A DNA stretch of 64,000 bases from Bacteroidales bacterium. Its GTDB lineage: Bacteria > Bacteroidota > Bacteroidia > Bacteroidales > Paludibacteraceae. The stretch's first letter is position 1, and every line of letters begins with the position of its first letter. The DNA lies in NCBI GenBank assembly GCA_004557405.1, contig SFDZ01000005.1, positions 62,001 to 126,000 of the forward strand. Reading direction: 5' to 3'. Shown here in pieces: positions 15,418 to 25,119 of the stretch. Both the position numbers and the translations under genes were made by a program. Below the pieces are notes generated by a model. That model saw only the letters and a list, made by a program, of their open reading frames with translations, had not been told where the DNA came from and did not search any database.

Positions 15418-16533
15418 ATGAAGAAAGTATTTTTTGGCTCTGCAATGTTGGCTGTATTGCTGCTTGCAGGTTGTGAGAAAGAACAAAGTCAACTGACTTT
15501 GGACGGAATGGCCGGTGTGGCTAAAGTGCAAGGTAAGGTAACTTACGATGCAGGTTTCATGGTAGAAAATGGCGCTGTTGTTATGAACCCGGTTGCCGTG
15601 AAAGGTGGCGTCGATGTAGTGCTCGAAATCGCGTATAGCGAATATTCGACCGGTGCCGAAGGCAAAAAACAGTACACCACCAAGACTGCCGAAGACGGAA
15701 CGTATCAGTTCGAAATTCCTGTTGGTTTGAAAGCCATCAACGCCACTGTAGAGGTGTTGCCTTTCGAAGCCGCTTATGGCACGTTGGTCGATGGTTACGA
15801 GGCAGCCAATGTCATCGTCATCGAAAAAGCCATGTTCAACCAATCGTCAACCAAGAATGTATCGCTCGAAAATGCTAAAGTGCGCACGGCCGATTTGACC
15901 GTAGTTACTACCAGCAAATTCGATTATGCTTCGTTGAGCAAAGGCAAAAAAGTGAAAATCGAAGGTAATGTGTTTGTACAAAGCGAGGATTGGCTCGACA
16001 AAGAAACCATTACTAAAACGCAAGTGAACAAATCGCTCGATGCCAAAGTTGGTCAAAATGTTACGGTGTTGTTGGCGGTTGAGAATGTTACCGTATCGGA
16101 TGCACCGATGTTTATCTATTCGTTCCAAACAGTAGCATCGGACAATACAACGAAATCGTATGCTTTCGAAGTTCCTGTGCCTGACGCATGGAATTTGGCT
16201 GACGGCGATGTTAGTTTTGCTTGCACCATCGAAGATTTCTATGTAGAGGCCGAGAATGAAACGCTGGGTTACAAACACCTCTATTTCGATATTGACGGCG
16301 ACAAAGGTAAAACGCAATATCTGGCCGGTGTATGGAGCCTTGCCGCTTCGCCATCAGCCACTCCTTCGGTACTCAACACCGAGGTACCGCTGCAAATGCC
16401 TTCAATGAAGTTGCTGTTCGAACCGCGTCAAGACCAAGCCATTTATGGTGTGAACAAGAAAGACAAAGGCGATATGACCGGCAACTATGTGTCGAACAAT
16501 GTTTATGGTTGGACGTTGCCGTCGCTCGACTAA
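15418..16533 (+). CDS. Surface lipoprotein of unknown function
   Basis: 371 residues from MKKVFFGSAMLAVLLLAGCE. The lipobox LLAGC puts the lipidated cysteine at residue 18 or so, and the following acidic EKEQ fits a Bacteroidetes surface-export signal. After it, VQGKVTYDAG...TAEDGTYQFEIPVG resembles a carboxypeptidase-regulatory-like or other beta-sandwich module (about 35-130). The rest is beta-rich with no motif I recognise. It lies 41 bp upstream of an outer-membrane barrel gene and may be cotranscribed with it, so the two may form a surface complex. An earlier in-frame ATG at 15373 lacks signal character. Confidence 0.8.
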   Translation: MKKVFFGSAMLAVLLLAGCEKEQSQLTLDGMAGVAKVQGKVTYDAGFMVENGAVVMNPVAVKGGVDVVLEIAYSEYSTGAEGKKQYTTKTAEDGTYQFEIPVGLKAINATVEVLPFEAAYGTLVDGYEAANVIVIEKAMFNQSSTKNVSLENAKVRTADLTVVTTSKFDYASLSKGKKVKIEGNVFVQSEDWLDKETITKTQVNKSLDAKVGQNVTVLLAVENVTVSDAPMFIYSFQTVASDNTTKSYAFEVPVPDAWNLADGDVSFACTIEDFYVEAENETLGYKHLYFDIDGDKGKTQYLAGVWSLAASPSATPSVLNTEVPLQMPSMKLLFEPRQDQAIYGVNKKDKGDMTGNYVSNNVYGWTLPSLD

Positions 16534-16574
16534 TACCCTGTTATTTCTTTTAACAACAAAAAGAGAGTAGTATT

Positions 16575-17483
16575 ATGAAGAAAATAGTTAGTTGTCTTTT
16601 GGTTGCAGCATTGGCTCTGCCGATGTTTGCACAAGAAGAAAACGCTGCGAAGAACGAATATCTGCCGGCAGCAGGCGATTTCGCCATCGGTTTCAATCTG
16701 AATCCGTTTGCAACTTTTGTCGGCAATATGTTCAACGGTACCATCGGTAATGCTATCGACAATAGCGAAATTGGTGGTGAAGCATTGCTGTCGAACATGA
16801 CGATGCCGAATGCTTATCCTGTGGTGTCGTTGCAAGGCAAATATATGTTTACCGACAATCTCGGTTTGCGTGCCAATATCGGTTTGTTGCTGACACGCCA
16901 AAACAACCGTGAATATGTGTTGGACGATGCTGCATTGGCTCTCGACCCGCTGTCGAAACAAAAAGTGATTGATGCCGAATATTTGTCGAGCAACGGCGGT
17001 AGTTTGTCGGTCGGTGTAGAATATCGTATCGGCAAAGGTCGTGTGCAAGGCGTGTTCAGCGGCAGTGCGCTGTATGCGTTCAGCGTAGCCAAAGCCACTT
17101 ACGAGTTTGGCAATGCCATCACCGAAGCCAACCAACGCCCGACTTCCGGCTCGTTTGTAACGTATGCTGCCATGTCGTCGCAAATGCCGAATGCACGTTT
17201 GCTGCGCGACTATACATCCGACGGCGTGCATACCATCGGTTTGGTGGGCAGTGTAGGTATCGAAGGTTTTGTGGCTCCGAAAATTTCGATTGGTGCCGAA
17301 GTGAACTTGGCTTTGCTCTACACATGGACACCGCAACAATATGGCGATTTCGAGGGCTTCAACTTGTTGACTTCGGAAGTGGAACGCTTCACCGATTTGA
17401 TTGCTCCGAAATCGAGCCAATTTGTTTTCGGTACACAAAATATTGGTGCCAATTTGTTCATGAATTTTTACTTCAATCGCTAA
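16575..17483 (+). CDS. Predicted outer-membrane beta-barrel protein
   Basis: 302 residues. A signal peptide (MKKIVSCLLVAALALPMFAQ) is followed by alternating amphipathic strands and a C-terminal strand ending FMNFYFNR, with the terminal aromatic/arginine pattern of outer-membrane barrels. No enzymatic motif is visible. It probably forms an operon with the preceding lipoprotein. Specific function is unknown. Confidence 0.8.
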   Translation: MKKIVSCLLVAALALPMFAQEENAAKNEYLPAAGDFAIGFNLNPFATFVGNMFNGTIGNAIDNSEIGGEALLSNMTMPNAYPVVSLQGKYMFTDNLGLRANIGLLLTRQNNREYVLDDAALALDPLSKQKVIDAEYLSSNGGSLSVGVEYRIGKGRVQGVFSGSALYAFSVAKATYEFGNAITEANQRPTSGSFVTYAAMSSQMPNARLLRDYTSDGVHTIGLVGSVGIEGFVAPKISIGAEVNLALLYTWTPQQYGDFEGFNLLTSEVERFTDLIAPKSSQFVFGTQNIGANLFMNFYFNR

Positions 17484-17512
17484 TAAAGTGTTGAAGGATA
17501 ATGGTTTATGCG

Positions 17513-17549
17513 AGTGTCGCTCCGTTTTTTCGGGGCGACACTTTTTTTT
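17513..17549 (+). terminator. Terminator after the outer-membrane protein gene
   Basis: An 8-bp AGTGTCGC/GCGACACT stem is extended by CCG/CGG, with a T-rich loop and eight T residues following. Confidence 0.85.
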
Positions 17550-17564
17550 GTGCGCAAAAATTGC

Positions 17565-17572
17565 TAATTTTG
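17565..17572 (+). promoter_or_regulatory. radA -7 box TAATTTTG
   Basis: TAATTTTG lies 21 nt before the radA ATG. The nearest TTTG (17547-17550) is only 14 nt upstream, in the terminator T-run. Confidence 0.45.
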
Positions 17573-17593
17573 TGGCATTATCGCGAATGAGAG

Positions 17594-18958
17594 ATGAAAG
17601 AGAAGATTGTCTATTTTTGTAAGGAGTGTGGTGCCGATTATCCCAAAGCGTACGGGCGTTGTCCGGCGTGTGGCGCATGGAATTCGTTTGTGGAGCAGAA
17701 AGTGCGCAAAGAGCCTGTAGCGAAGGTGTCGGGGCGTGGTTTTGTGGCGTCGGGCAGCCGTCCGGTGCGCATAGCCGAGGTGGATGCTCATGCCGAGATG
17801 CGTATCGATACGATGAATGCCGAACTGAATAGGGTGTTGGGCGGCGGCTTGGTGCCCGGCTCGTTGGTGCTGATAGGCGGTGAACCAGGCATCGGCAAAT
17901 CGACGTTGGTGTTGCAGGTGGCGCTACGCATGGCCGGAAAGAAAATTTTGTATGTCTCGGGCGAGGAGAGCGTGAACCAACTGAAAATGCGTTCGGAGCG
18001 CATCGGCCGCATGGAAAGCGATTGCTACATTGTGAGCGAAACATCGTTGGAGCAGATTTTTGTACACATCGACAATGTGAAACCCGACATCGTGATAGTC
18101 GATTCGATTCAGACCATCGCGACGGAAACGGCCGAGTCGTCGCCGGGAAGCATTTCGCAGGTGCGCGAATGTTCGGCGGCGCTGCTCAAATTTGCCAAAG
18201 AATCGGCTGTGCCGGTGTTGCTGATTGGCCATATCACGAAAGAGGGTAGTTTGGCCGGCCCGAAAATTCTGGAACATATTGTCGATACGGTGTTGCAGTT
18301 CGAGGGCGACAGACATTATCTCTACCGCATATTGCGTGCTAACAAAAATCGTTTTGGCAGCACCGACGAGTTGGCCATATTCGAGATGCAGCAAAGCGGT
18401 TTGCGCGAGGTGTCGAATCCGTCGGAGTTGCTGCTGACTCAAAATCACGATGGATTGAGTGGCGTGGCCATTGCTGCGATGATAGAGGGCGTTCGCCCGT
18501 TTCTGATTGAGGTTCAGGCACTTGTGAGTACGGCTGCATACGGGACACCGCAACGTTCGGCCACCGGATTCGACATTCGTCGTATGAATATGCTGTTGGC
18601 CGTGTTGGAAAAACGCGCCGGTTTCAAACTGATGCAGAAAGATGTTTTTCTGAACATTGCCGGCGGTTTGCGCGTGAACGATCCGGCTATCGATTTGGCT
18701 GTGCTGGCGGCGGTGTTGTCGTCCAATTTGGACATTACGCTCGACAATACAACGTGTCTGACGGGCGAAGTCGGGTTGTCGGGCGAAATCCGTCCGGTGA
18801 ACCGCATCGAACAACGCATAGCCGAAGCACAAAAATTAGGCTTCTCCAAAATTATTGTGCCGGAATTCAACTACAAGCAGTTGTCGAAAACCAATTGGAA
18901 AATCGACGTGGTGTCGGTGCACAAGGTCGAAGAGGCGTTTCGCGTGTTGTTTGGTTGA
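17594..18958 (+). CDS. radA: DNA repair protein RadA/Sms
   Basis: 454 residues, standard RadA length. The N-terminal zinc finger uses C9, C12, C23 and C26 (CKECGADYPKAYGRCPACG). The Walker A motif is GGEPGIGKST at 95-104. The RadA-specific KNRFGS motif is in ANKNRFGSTDE. The C-terminal third is Lon-protease-like. It helps process recombination intermediates as a hexameric branch-migration helicase. It is a monocistronic gene followed by a terminator shared with the converging trkH. Confidence 0.97.
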   Translation: MKEKIVYFCKECGADYPKAYGRCPACGAWNSFVEQKVRKEPVAKVSGRGFVASGSRPVRIAEVDAHAEMRIDTMNAELNRVLGGGLVPGSLVLIGGEPGIGKSTLVLQVALRMAGKKILYVSGEESVNQLKMRSERIGRMESDCYIVSETSLEQIFVHIDNVKPDIVIVDSIQTIATETAESSPGSISQVRECSAALLKFAKESAVPVLLIGHITKEGSLAGPKILEHIVDTVLQFEGDRHYLYRILRANKNRFGSTDELAIFEMQQSGLREVSNPSELLLTQNHDGLSGVAIAAMIEGVRPFLIEVQALVSTAAYGTPQRSATGFDIRRMNMLLAVLEKRAGFKLMQKDVFLNIAGGLRVNDPAIDLAVLAAVLSSNLDITLDNTTCLTGEVGLSGEIRPVNRIEQRIAEAQKLGFSKIIVPEFNYKQLSKTNWKIDVVSVHKVEEAFRVLFG

Positions 18959-18980
18959 TGCCGATTTCGCGCGACGGGAA

Positions 18981-19024
18981 ACAAGAGGGTGTTCGTAATC
19001 CGAGCACTCTCTTGTCTATTTTTT
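18981..19024 (+). terminator. radA terminator
   Basis: An 11-bp stem (18981-18991 with 19005-19015, one G-T pair) is followed by CTATTTTTT. It overlaps the 3' end of the converging trkH. Confidence 0.75.
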
Positions 19025-20485
19025 CCAGAATGTCGGCGAGAATAGTACCAACACGGTGAATAATTCCAAACGTCCGATGAGCATAATGAACGCCAAGAAC
19101 CATTTTGTAAACGTGGGCAGGGCGGCGAAACTGCCGGCCGGTCCGCAACTGCCGATGCCGGGGCCTACGTTGCTGATGGCTGTCAGTGTGGCACCAAACG
19201 ATTCGCCCAACGGCATGCCGGAGAGCGCCACAACGAATGTGCTGATGATAATGATGCCGACATAAATGACCGTGAAAGCGTGTATGTTGCTGATGGTGTT
19301 CTCGGGCACGACATGCTGATTGATGCGTACAGGCAAAATGGCTTTGGGGTGAATAAGGCGTTTCATCTCGTAGTAGCCGTTTTTACAAACCAGCAATAAA
19401 CGAATGATTTTCAGCCCGCCGCTGGTGGAGCCGGCCGAGCCGCCGCTTAACATCAGCAGCAACAGCAGCGCCCACACTACCGGTTTCCACAACATGAAAT
19501 CGGCCGTGCTGAAACCTGTCGTGGTAATAATGGAAACCACTTGGAACAGACTCTCGCGGAAGGTGCTTTCGAAGTCGGCTGCCGAATGCACGCCTTTGTA
19601 CATCACCAATCCGAGTGTGATGGCAATGGTGAAGGCCGCGATGGTCAGCAGATAGGTGCGCAACTCTTCGTCGTGCCACAATTTGTCGAACCGCCGTTTG
19701 ATGAATGCCCAATAGAGCAGTGCAAAGTTGGTGCCGGCCAACACCATAAACAGAATGATGGTGTACTGAATGAACGGCGAATCCCAATAAGCGATGCTGG
19801 CCTGTTTTGTGGAGTAACCGCCTGTAGCCATGGTTGTTAGCGCATGACAAACCGCATCGAAAGCCGACATGCCGCCGATGTACAGCATGATGGCTTCGAT
19901 GCCCGTCAGTACGACGTATAGTCCCCACAGTTGTCGGGCTGTGTTTTTGATGCGCGGTTGCAGTTTGTCGTAGGTCGGGCCGGGCACTTCGGCCATGAAA
20001 AGTTGCATATTTCCACCCAAAAATGGCAGTACGGCCAACGACAACACAACGATACCCATGCCACCCAACCATTGTATCAGGCTGCGCCAAAAGAGCAGTC
20101 CGTGTGGCAGGGATTCGATGTCGGTCAGAACGGATGCGCCTGTGGTGGTGAAACCCGACATGGTTTCGAAAAACGCATCGGTTGGCGACAAAATGGAACC
20201 GTTGAGCAGGAACGGCAACATACCGAACAACGAAAAAAAGACCCATACCACCGCAACGATGCAGTAGCCTTCGCGCACGCCAAGTTGGCGTGGTGCGCGG
20301 AGTCCGGCCAAATAGCCGAGCAAGCCGCCTAATGCAGTGATTCCGGCCGATTCGAGCAACGGTAAAAGGTCGGATTCGCCATAAATGAGTGCTACGCCTG
20401 CCGCCAAAAGCAGAAAAAATGTTTCGGTGCAGAGCAGTAAGCCCAAAATCCGGAATACGAGGCGATAATTAAAGGTTTTGGTCAT
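19016..20485 (-). CDS. trkH: Potassium uptake membrane subunit TrkH
   Basis: 489 residues with about ten membrane helices and the four pore loops of the Trk/Ktr family. Visible selectivity-like segments include SGFTTTGASVL, TMATGGYSTK, ITTTGFSTADF and ISNVGPGIG. It forms the K+ channel that works with the cytosolic gating ring TrkA. It starts 3 bp after trkA, as the last gene of the dxs-trkA-trkH stretch. Confidence 0.95.
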   Translation of the reverse strand: MTKTFNYRLVFRILGLLLCTETFFLLLAAGVALIYGESDLLPLLESAGITALGGLLGYLAGLRAPRQLGVREGYCIVAVVWVFFSLFGMLPFLLNGSILSPTDAFFETMSGFTTTGASVLTDIESLPHGLLFWRSLIQWLGGMGIVVLSLAVLPFLGGNMQLFMAEVPGPTYDKLQPRIKNTARQLWGLYVVLTGIEAIMLYIGGMSAFDAVCHALTTMATGGYSTKQASIAYWDSPFIQYTIILFMVLAGTNFALLYWAFIKRRFDKLWHDEELRTYLLTIAAFTIAITLGLVMYKGVHSAADFESTFRESLFQVVSIITTTGFSTADFMLWKPVVWALLLLLMLSGGSAGSTSGGLKIIRLLLVCKNGYYEMKRLIHPKAILPVRINQHVVPENTISNIHAFTVIYVGIIIISTFVVALSGMPLGESFGATLTAISNVGPGIGSCGPAGSFAALPTFTKWFLAFIMLIGRLELFTVLVLFSPTFWKK

Positions 20486-20488
20486 GGC

Positions 20489-21826
20489 CTAATTGTTGAA
20501 AAATTTTGCGATTTTCCGAATGCTTGTTGCCATGCAGAATATGACGACGTGGTCGCCCGGCAGAATGATGGTACTACCGCTCACCACCATACCTTGTCCG
20601 TTGCGAATGATGCCGCCGATGTTGACATTTTCGGGTAGGCGCAGGTCTTTGACGGAACCGCGTGTTATTTTGTCGCCCGGTTTTACTACAAATTCTACCA
20701 CTTCGGCATCGGAGTAGGTTAAACAGGTAACGTTTAGCACATCGTCGTCGAGGGTGAGTTGATAGATGTGGCTGGCGGCAATCAGTTTTTTGTTGATGAC
20801 AGTGCCGATGTCCAAGTTCTCGGCCAGATCGATGTAGTCGATGTTTTCGACTTCGGCGATGGTCTTGCGAATGCCGAATTGTTTGGCTGCCAAACAGGCC
20901 AGCACGTTCGATTCCGAGTCGCCGGTCAAAGCGAGGAATGCGTCGGCATCTTCGATGCCTTCTTCGCGCAGCAGTTCCACATTCCGACAATCGCCGTTGA
21001 TGAGCAGAGCGTTGCGTATTTTTTCGGCTAAAGTAAAACAGCGGTTGCGGTCTTGCTCGATGACTTTGACGCGGATGTTTTTCGACAGCAGGTTGATGGT
21101 GTTGATGGCGATGCGACTGCCGCCCATGATAATCAGGCTGTTGATGTCGAATGCTGTTTTGCCGGCTTGTTCGCGCACATATTCCAAATTGTCGGGTGTG
21201 CAGATGAAGTAGACGATGTCGTTGGCCAGAATTTTGTCGGCGCCGCACGGAATGATGGTGTGATTGTTGCGCTTGATGGCCACCACCCGATAGCGATGAT
21301 GGTCGAAGAAACCGGTGCTGAATGCTTTGTTTAGCAGTTGTGCGTTGTCGCGCACTTTCAGACACACCACTATCAGGGCTTCGTCGCAAAACGACCGATA
21401 TTCGCGTAACCAGCCGCGTTTCAGCAGGTTGGCTATCTCTTTGGCAGCCAACATTTCGGGGTAAATGAGCGAATCGACGCCCATTTTTTTGAAAAATTCG
21501 GCATTCTCGGTTTCGAGGTACTCTTTGTTGTCGATGCGCGATACCGTTTTTTTTGCGCCCAGATTGGTGGCCAGCATGCACGCTGTCATGTTTACACTTT
21601 CGTGTGGCGTAACGGCGATAAACAAATCAACGCCATTGACGCCGGCCTCTTTTAGGTCATTTATCGAGGTGGGCGACCCCACTTTTGTCAGCAAATCGTA
21701 TGAGGTTGATAGGTCTTTCAGCCGCTCTTCGTCGCTGTCCATGATGACAATGTCTTGGTTCTCGTTTGCGAGCATTTTGGCGGCGTGGTGTCCTACTTCG
21801 CCTGCACCAACGATGAGTATTTTCAT
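20489..21826 (-). CDS. trkA: Trk potassium uptake regulatory subunit TrkA
   Basis: 445 residues made of two tandem RCK units, each with a Rossmann NAD-binding N-lobe ([14 protein letters not shown] at 1-14 and [13 protein letters not shown] near 232) and a TrkA-C lobe (for example [20 protein letters not shown] near the end). TrkA binds nucleotides and gates TrkH. The ATG overlaps the dxs stop as ATGA, so translation is probably coupled to dxs. Confidence 0.96.
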   Translation of the reverse strand: MKILIVGAGEVGHHAAKMLANENQDIVIMDSDEERLKDLSTSYDLLTKVGSPTSINDLKEAGVNGVDLFIAVTPHESVNMTACMLATNLGAKKTVSRIDNKEYLETENAEFFKKMGVDSLIYPEMLAAKEIANLLKRGWLREYRSFCDEALIVVCLKVRDNAQLLNKAFSTGFFDHHRYRVVAIKRNNHTIIPCGADKILANDIVYFICTPDNLEYVREQAGKTAFDINSLIIMGGSRIAINTINLLSKNIRVKVIEQDRNRCFTLAEKIRNALLINGDCRNVELLREEGIEDADAFLALTGDSESNVLACLAAKQFGIRKTIAEVENIDYIDLAENLDIGTVINKKLIAASHIYQLTLDDDVLNVTCLTYSDAEVVEFVVKPGDKITRGSVKDLRLPENVNIGGIIRNGQGMVVSGSTIILPGDHVVIFCMATSIRKIAKFFNN

Positions 21827-23736
21827 AACTTATTGTCCGTTAGTTGGTTGTCTGAATTTAATTTTGTGATTATGGTGTTGGCTATGCCTTCGGCGTCCAT
21901 GCCAAGCATGTGGTAGAGTTCGGCTTGCGTGCCGTGTTCTACAAATTGGTCGTCGATGCCGATGCGGGTAACGTGTGGTTGATAGTCGTTGTCGGCCATA
22001 AATTCGAGAACAGCGCTGCCCAAACCGCCGGCAATTACGCCGTCTTCGACGGTGAAAATATGCTTGAAATGTTGTCCTACTTCGTGCAGTATGTGCGTGT
22101 CGATGGGTTTCAGAAAACGCATGTCGTAGTGCGCAATGCTGCTGCCGGTGCGTTGTGCGACCGTGGCGATGGCTTTTCGCACCGTATTGCCGATAGGTCC
22201 CAACGACAAAACAACGGCATCGGTGCCGTGCTTTAGTAGTTGTCCTTGTCCGATGGGCAGTACCTGCATGGCATTTCGCCAATCGGTTAGCACTCCACGC
22301 CCGCGCGGATAGCGGATGACAAATGCACCTTGGTCGGGCTGTTGGGCGGTGAACATCAGGTTGCGCAGTTCGTGTTCGTTCAGTGGCGAGGCAATGGTCA
22401 GATTGGGTATGCACCGAAAGTATGCCAAGTCGAATTCGCCTTGGTGCGTGGCGCCATCGCTGCCGACGAGTCCGGCGCGGTCGAGGCAGAAAACGACATT
22501 CAACTGTTGCAGTGCTACATCGTGTATCACATTGTCGTAGGCGCGCTGCATAAACGACGAATAGATGTTGCAAAACGGCAGAAATCCTTCGGTGGCCAAG
22601 CCGGCCGAAAAGGTAACAGCGTGCCCTTCGGCAATGCCGACATCGAAAGTGCGGTCGGGCATGGCTTTCATCATGTACGTCATCGAACAGCCGCTTGGCA
22701 TGGCCGGCGTTATACCAACTATTTTGTCGTTTTGCTCGGCCAATTCGAGCAGTGTATGCCCGAATACATCTTGAAACAATGGCGGCTGATTGTCGGTGTT
22801 GTGCAGAATGCGTTGACCGGTTTGCGGGTCGAATTCGCCCGGTGCATGCCATACGGTTACCGATTTTTCGGCAGGCGCGTAGCCTTTCCCTTTTTTGGTG
22901 ATGATGTGCAATACTTTCGGCCCTTTGAAATTTTTTATTTCGTTCAGCGTGTTCACCAGCAATTCGACGTTGTGTCCGTCCACCGGCCCGAAGTAGCGCA
23001 TGTTCAGCCCTTCGAAGATGTTGTTGTCGGTGTTCGAACGTAGCGATTTCAACGAATTGCTCAAGCGCAGTATTTTGTTGCGGCTTTTGTCATCAACAAT
23101 GTGCAGCGCACGCAGCATTTTGTAGATGGCGTACCGCCACCGATTGTAGGTTGGCGAGGTGTGTATACGCCCCAAAAAATGGCTGATGCCGCCTTTTATC
23201 GGGTCGATGGCCATGTGGTTGTCGTTGAGTATCACCAACAGATTGTTGGGGTTGGTCGATGCGTTGTTAAGCCCTTCGAATGCCAAACCGCCGGTCATGG
23301 CACCATCGCCAATGACAGCCACTACCTGCCGCTTTTCGTGGTGTAGTTTCGCCGCAATCGACAATCCCAAGGCCGCCGAGATGGAGGTTGATGAGTGTCC
23401 CACGCCAAATATGTCGTACTCGCTCTCTTTGGGTGTCGGGAATCCGCTTAAACCGCGAAACTGACGATTGGTATGAAAACGGGCGCGTCGGCCGGTGAGT
23501 ATTTTGTGGGCGTATGCCTGATGCCCTACATCCCACACCACGCGGTCGTAAGGCGTGTCGAATACATAGTGAATGGCGACCGTCAATTCTATCACGCCAA
23601 GGCTTGCGCCCAAATGGCCGGGGTTGTGCGCCAACTCGTTGATGATGAATTGCCGCAACTCGCTACATAATGTCGGCAGTTGATCGTGCGAGAGCCGTTT
23701 CAAATCGGCCGGAGAATTTATTTGCTCTAATAACAT
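21823..23736 (-). CDS. dxs: 1-deoxy-D-xylulose-5-phosphate synthase
   Basis: 637 residues from [15 protein letters not shown]. It joins pyruvate and glyceraldehyde 3-phosphate, the first step of the methylerythritol phosphate isoprenoid pathway (ispF of the same pathway is at 40745-41224). Seen motifs: [18 protein letters not shown] (thiamine-enzyme N-domain), [11 protein letters not shown] (thiamine-diphosphate/Mg site) and [16 protein letters not shown] (transketolase pyrimidine domain). The frame is open from a TTG at 23748, but the ATG four codons later fits better. Confidence 0.96.
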   Translation of the reverse strand: MLLEQINSPADLKRLSHDQLPTLCSELRQFIINELAHNPGHLGASLGVIELTVAIHYVFDTPYDRVVWDVGHQAYAHKILTGRRARFHTNRQFRGLSGFPTPKESEYDIFGVGHSSTSISAALGLSIAAKLHHEKRQVVAVIGDGAMTGGLAFEGLNNASTNPNNLLVILNDNHMAIDPIKGGISHFLGRIHTSPTYNRWRYAIYKMLRALHIVDDKSRNKILRLSNSLKSLRSNTDNNIFEGLNMRYFGPVDGHNVELLVNTLNEIKNFKGPKVLHIITKKGKGYAPAEKSVTVWHAPGEFDPQTGQRILHNTDNQPPLFQDVFGHTLLELAEQNDKIVGITPAMPSGCSMTYMMKAMPDRTFDVGIAEGHAVTFSAGLATEGFLPFCNIYSSFMQRAYDNVIHDVALQQLNVVFCLDRAGLVGSDGATHQGEFDLAYFRCIPNLTIASPLNEHELRNLMFTAQQPDQGAFVIRYPRGRGVLTDWRNAMQVLPIGQGQLLKHGTDAVVLSLGPIGNTVRKAIATVAQRTGSSIAHYDMRFLKPIDTHILHEVGQHFKHIFTVEDGVIAGGLGSAVLEFMADNDYQPHVTRIGIDDQFVEHGTQAELYHMLGMDAEGIANTIITKLNSDNQLTDNKL

Positions 23737-23772
23737 ATCGGAATGCAAACGCGCTTTTTGACGATTGAAAAA

Positions 23773-24621
23773 CTATTGAAAATAAGCAGGTATGCCGGTA
23801 TCGAAACAGAGGGGCTTGCCTGTGAACGGATGATAAAACGACAAGGTTTGTGCGTGCAGACACAACCGACCTATCGGATTGCTACGCGCGCCGAAACGTT
23901 TGTCGCCGGCGATGGGTGTGCCGACTGTGGCCAACTGCACCCGCATCTGGCTGTTGTAGTCGGTAACCGGCGTCAATGCCATCTGTGCAAAACGACCGTT
24001 GGTTTTCAGTACTTTGAAATGCGTTGTTGCTTTGCGGCCGCCATTGTCGTCCGTTGCCGCAACGGGCTTGTTTCTCAGTCGGTCGTGTGTCAGCCAATGT
24101 ACCAAAGTTCCATTTTGCTGTGTTGGCTCGCCTTCGACCACCGCAATGAATGTTTGTTGCACAGCACCTTTGTGCCAATCGCTGTTCAAACGTTTGAAAG
24201 CCTCGTCGGATTTGGCAAACAGCAACAAGCCTGACACTTCGCGGTCGAGCGGATGCACCAACAAGACGTTGGCCTCTTTCTGATGTCGCGCCACATGTTC
24301 GCACGCAATGCTGTAGGCTGTTTCTTTGCCTGCGGTCGCTCCGCTCTGACTGATGACGCCATATTTCTTATCGACAATCAGCAAGTCGTTGTCTTCGAAC
24401 ACAATACGAATTTTGTTATTCGGATTTGGCGCATGTTCGCCTATGGCGCGTACGGCTACGGTGTCGCCGGCGTGCAACACGGTATCGAAAGCGGTGGTTA
24501 CTCGCCCATTGACAGCCACTTGCCGATGCGCTAAGTACGATTTGATGGTGCTGCGGCTTTTGTCGGACAACTGCTCCGTCAAAAAGTTGAACAAGGTTGT
24601 CTTGTCCGTAACCCGCAACAA
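23773..24621 (-). CDS. RluA-family pseudouridine synthase (variant motifs)
   Basis: 282 residues. An S4-like domain (about 14-55, SRSTIKSYLAHRQVAVNGR) precedes an RluA catalytic domain. The catalytic aspartate is D126, but the usual HRLD motif reads HPLDREVSG. The later strand that usually reads GRTHQIRVH is TDYNSQMRVQ here. It probably isomerises uridine in rRNA or tRNA; which site is unknown. No ATG exists in frame at the right place, and translation likely uses TTG at 24621 or the next codon. It lies between divIC and dxs in one operon. Confidence 0.85.
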   Translation of the reverse strand: MLRVTDKTTLFNFLTEQLSDKSRSTIKSYLAHRQVAVNGRVTTAFDTVLHAGDTVAVRAIGEHAPNPNNKIRIVFEDNDLLIVDKKYGVISQSGATAGKETAYSIACEHVARHQKEANVLLVHPLDREVSGLLLFAKSDEAFKRLNSDWHKGAVQQTFIAVVEGEPTQQNGTLVHWLTHDRLRNKPVAATDDNGGRKATTHFKVLKTNGRFAQMALTPVTDYNSQMRVQLATVGTPIAGDKRFGARSNPIGRLCLHAQTLSFYHPFTGKPLCFDTGIPAYFQ

Positions 24622-24674
24622 CGATTCTTTTTGTTTCTTTCTATATGGTACTATGGTACTGACACGTCGTTCTC

Positions 24675-24971
24675 CTATTCGTTTATGATAAAAATCTCTT
24701 CGTTCGGCTTGTGCATCAAATACTCTTCGCGCGCAAATGTTTCTAAATTTTCGAGGCTGGAATTGAGTGCTTCGAGTTTGGCCTGGTTGGTTGCGATGTT
24801 TTGTTTGTAAAAAGCAATCTCTTTTTGCAGGTCGGCAATTTTTCGACGCGTATGCATACGATCTATCAGACTGTTTCCGTCAAAAAATGTAATGTACACA
24901 CCAAACGCCAACAGCGTAACAATGTACTTGTTGGTAAATAACAGTTTGATTTTTCGACCAAAACCATTCAT
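24675..24971 (-). CDS. Septum formation initiator family (DivIC/FtsB-like)
   Basis: 98 residues from MNGFGRKIKL. One transmembrane helix (about 13-30, KYIVTLLAFGVYITFF) is followed by a coiled coil (about 40-80, RRKIADLQKEIAFYKQNI...) and a short conserved tail, REEYLMHKPNEEIFII. This is the architecture of DivIC/FtsB, a bitopic divisome protein acting with FtsL/FtsQ. The frame is open to 24992, but the -7 box at 24997-25004 would put the transcript start at about that codon, so the ATG at 24971 is preferred. Confidence 0.88.
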   Translation of the reverse strand: MNGFGRKIKLLFTNKYIVTLLAFGVYITFFDGNSLIDRMHTRRKIADLQKEIAFYKQNIATNQAKLEALNSSLENLETFAREEYLMHKPNEEIFIINE

Positions 24972-24996
24972 GCGCGATGCTTCCAAATCCAATCTG

Positions 24997-25004
24997 CAAA
25001 GATA
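24997..25004 (-). promoter_or_regulatory. -7 box TATCTTTG of the divIC-trkH operon
   Basis: TATCTTTG on the minus strand lies 25 nt before the divIC ATG and decides the start codon. No clear -33 element is visible. Confidence 0.5.
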
Positions 25005-25086
25005 CTAAAAAAATATATTGATACTACCATTTGTGGCAGAAAACACAAAATATAGGTAAAAACTGTGATTTGTCGGCAAAAAATTG

Positions 25087-25094
25087 TATCTTTG
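25087..25094 (+). promoter_or_regulatory. dnaX -7 box TATCTTTG
   Basis: TATCTTTG lies 25 nt before the dnaX ATG. It is divergent from the divIC promoter about 90 bp away. Confidence 0.5.
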
Positions 25095-25119
25095 CACACT
25101 CGCTTAAAAAGTTTTTCGT

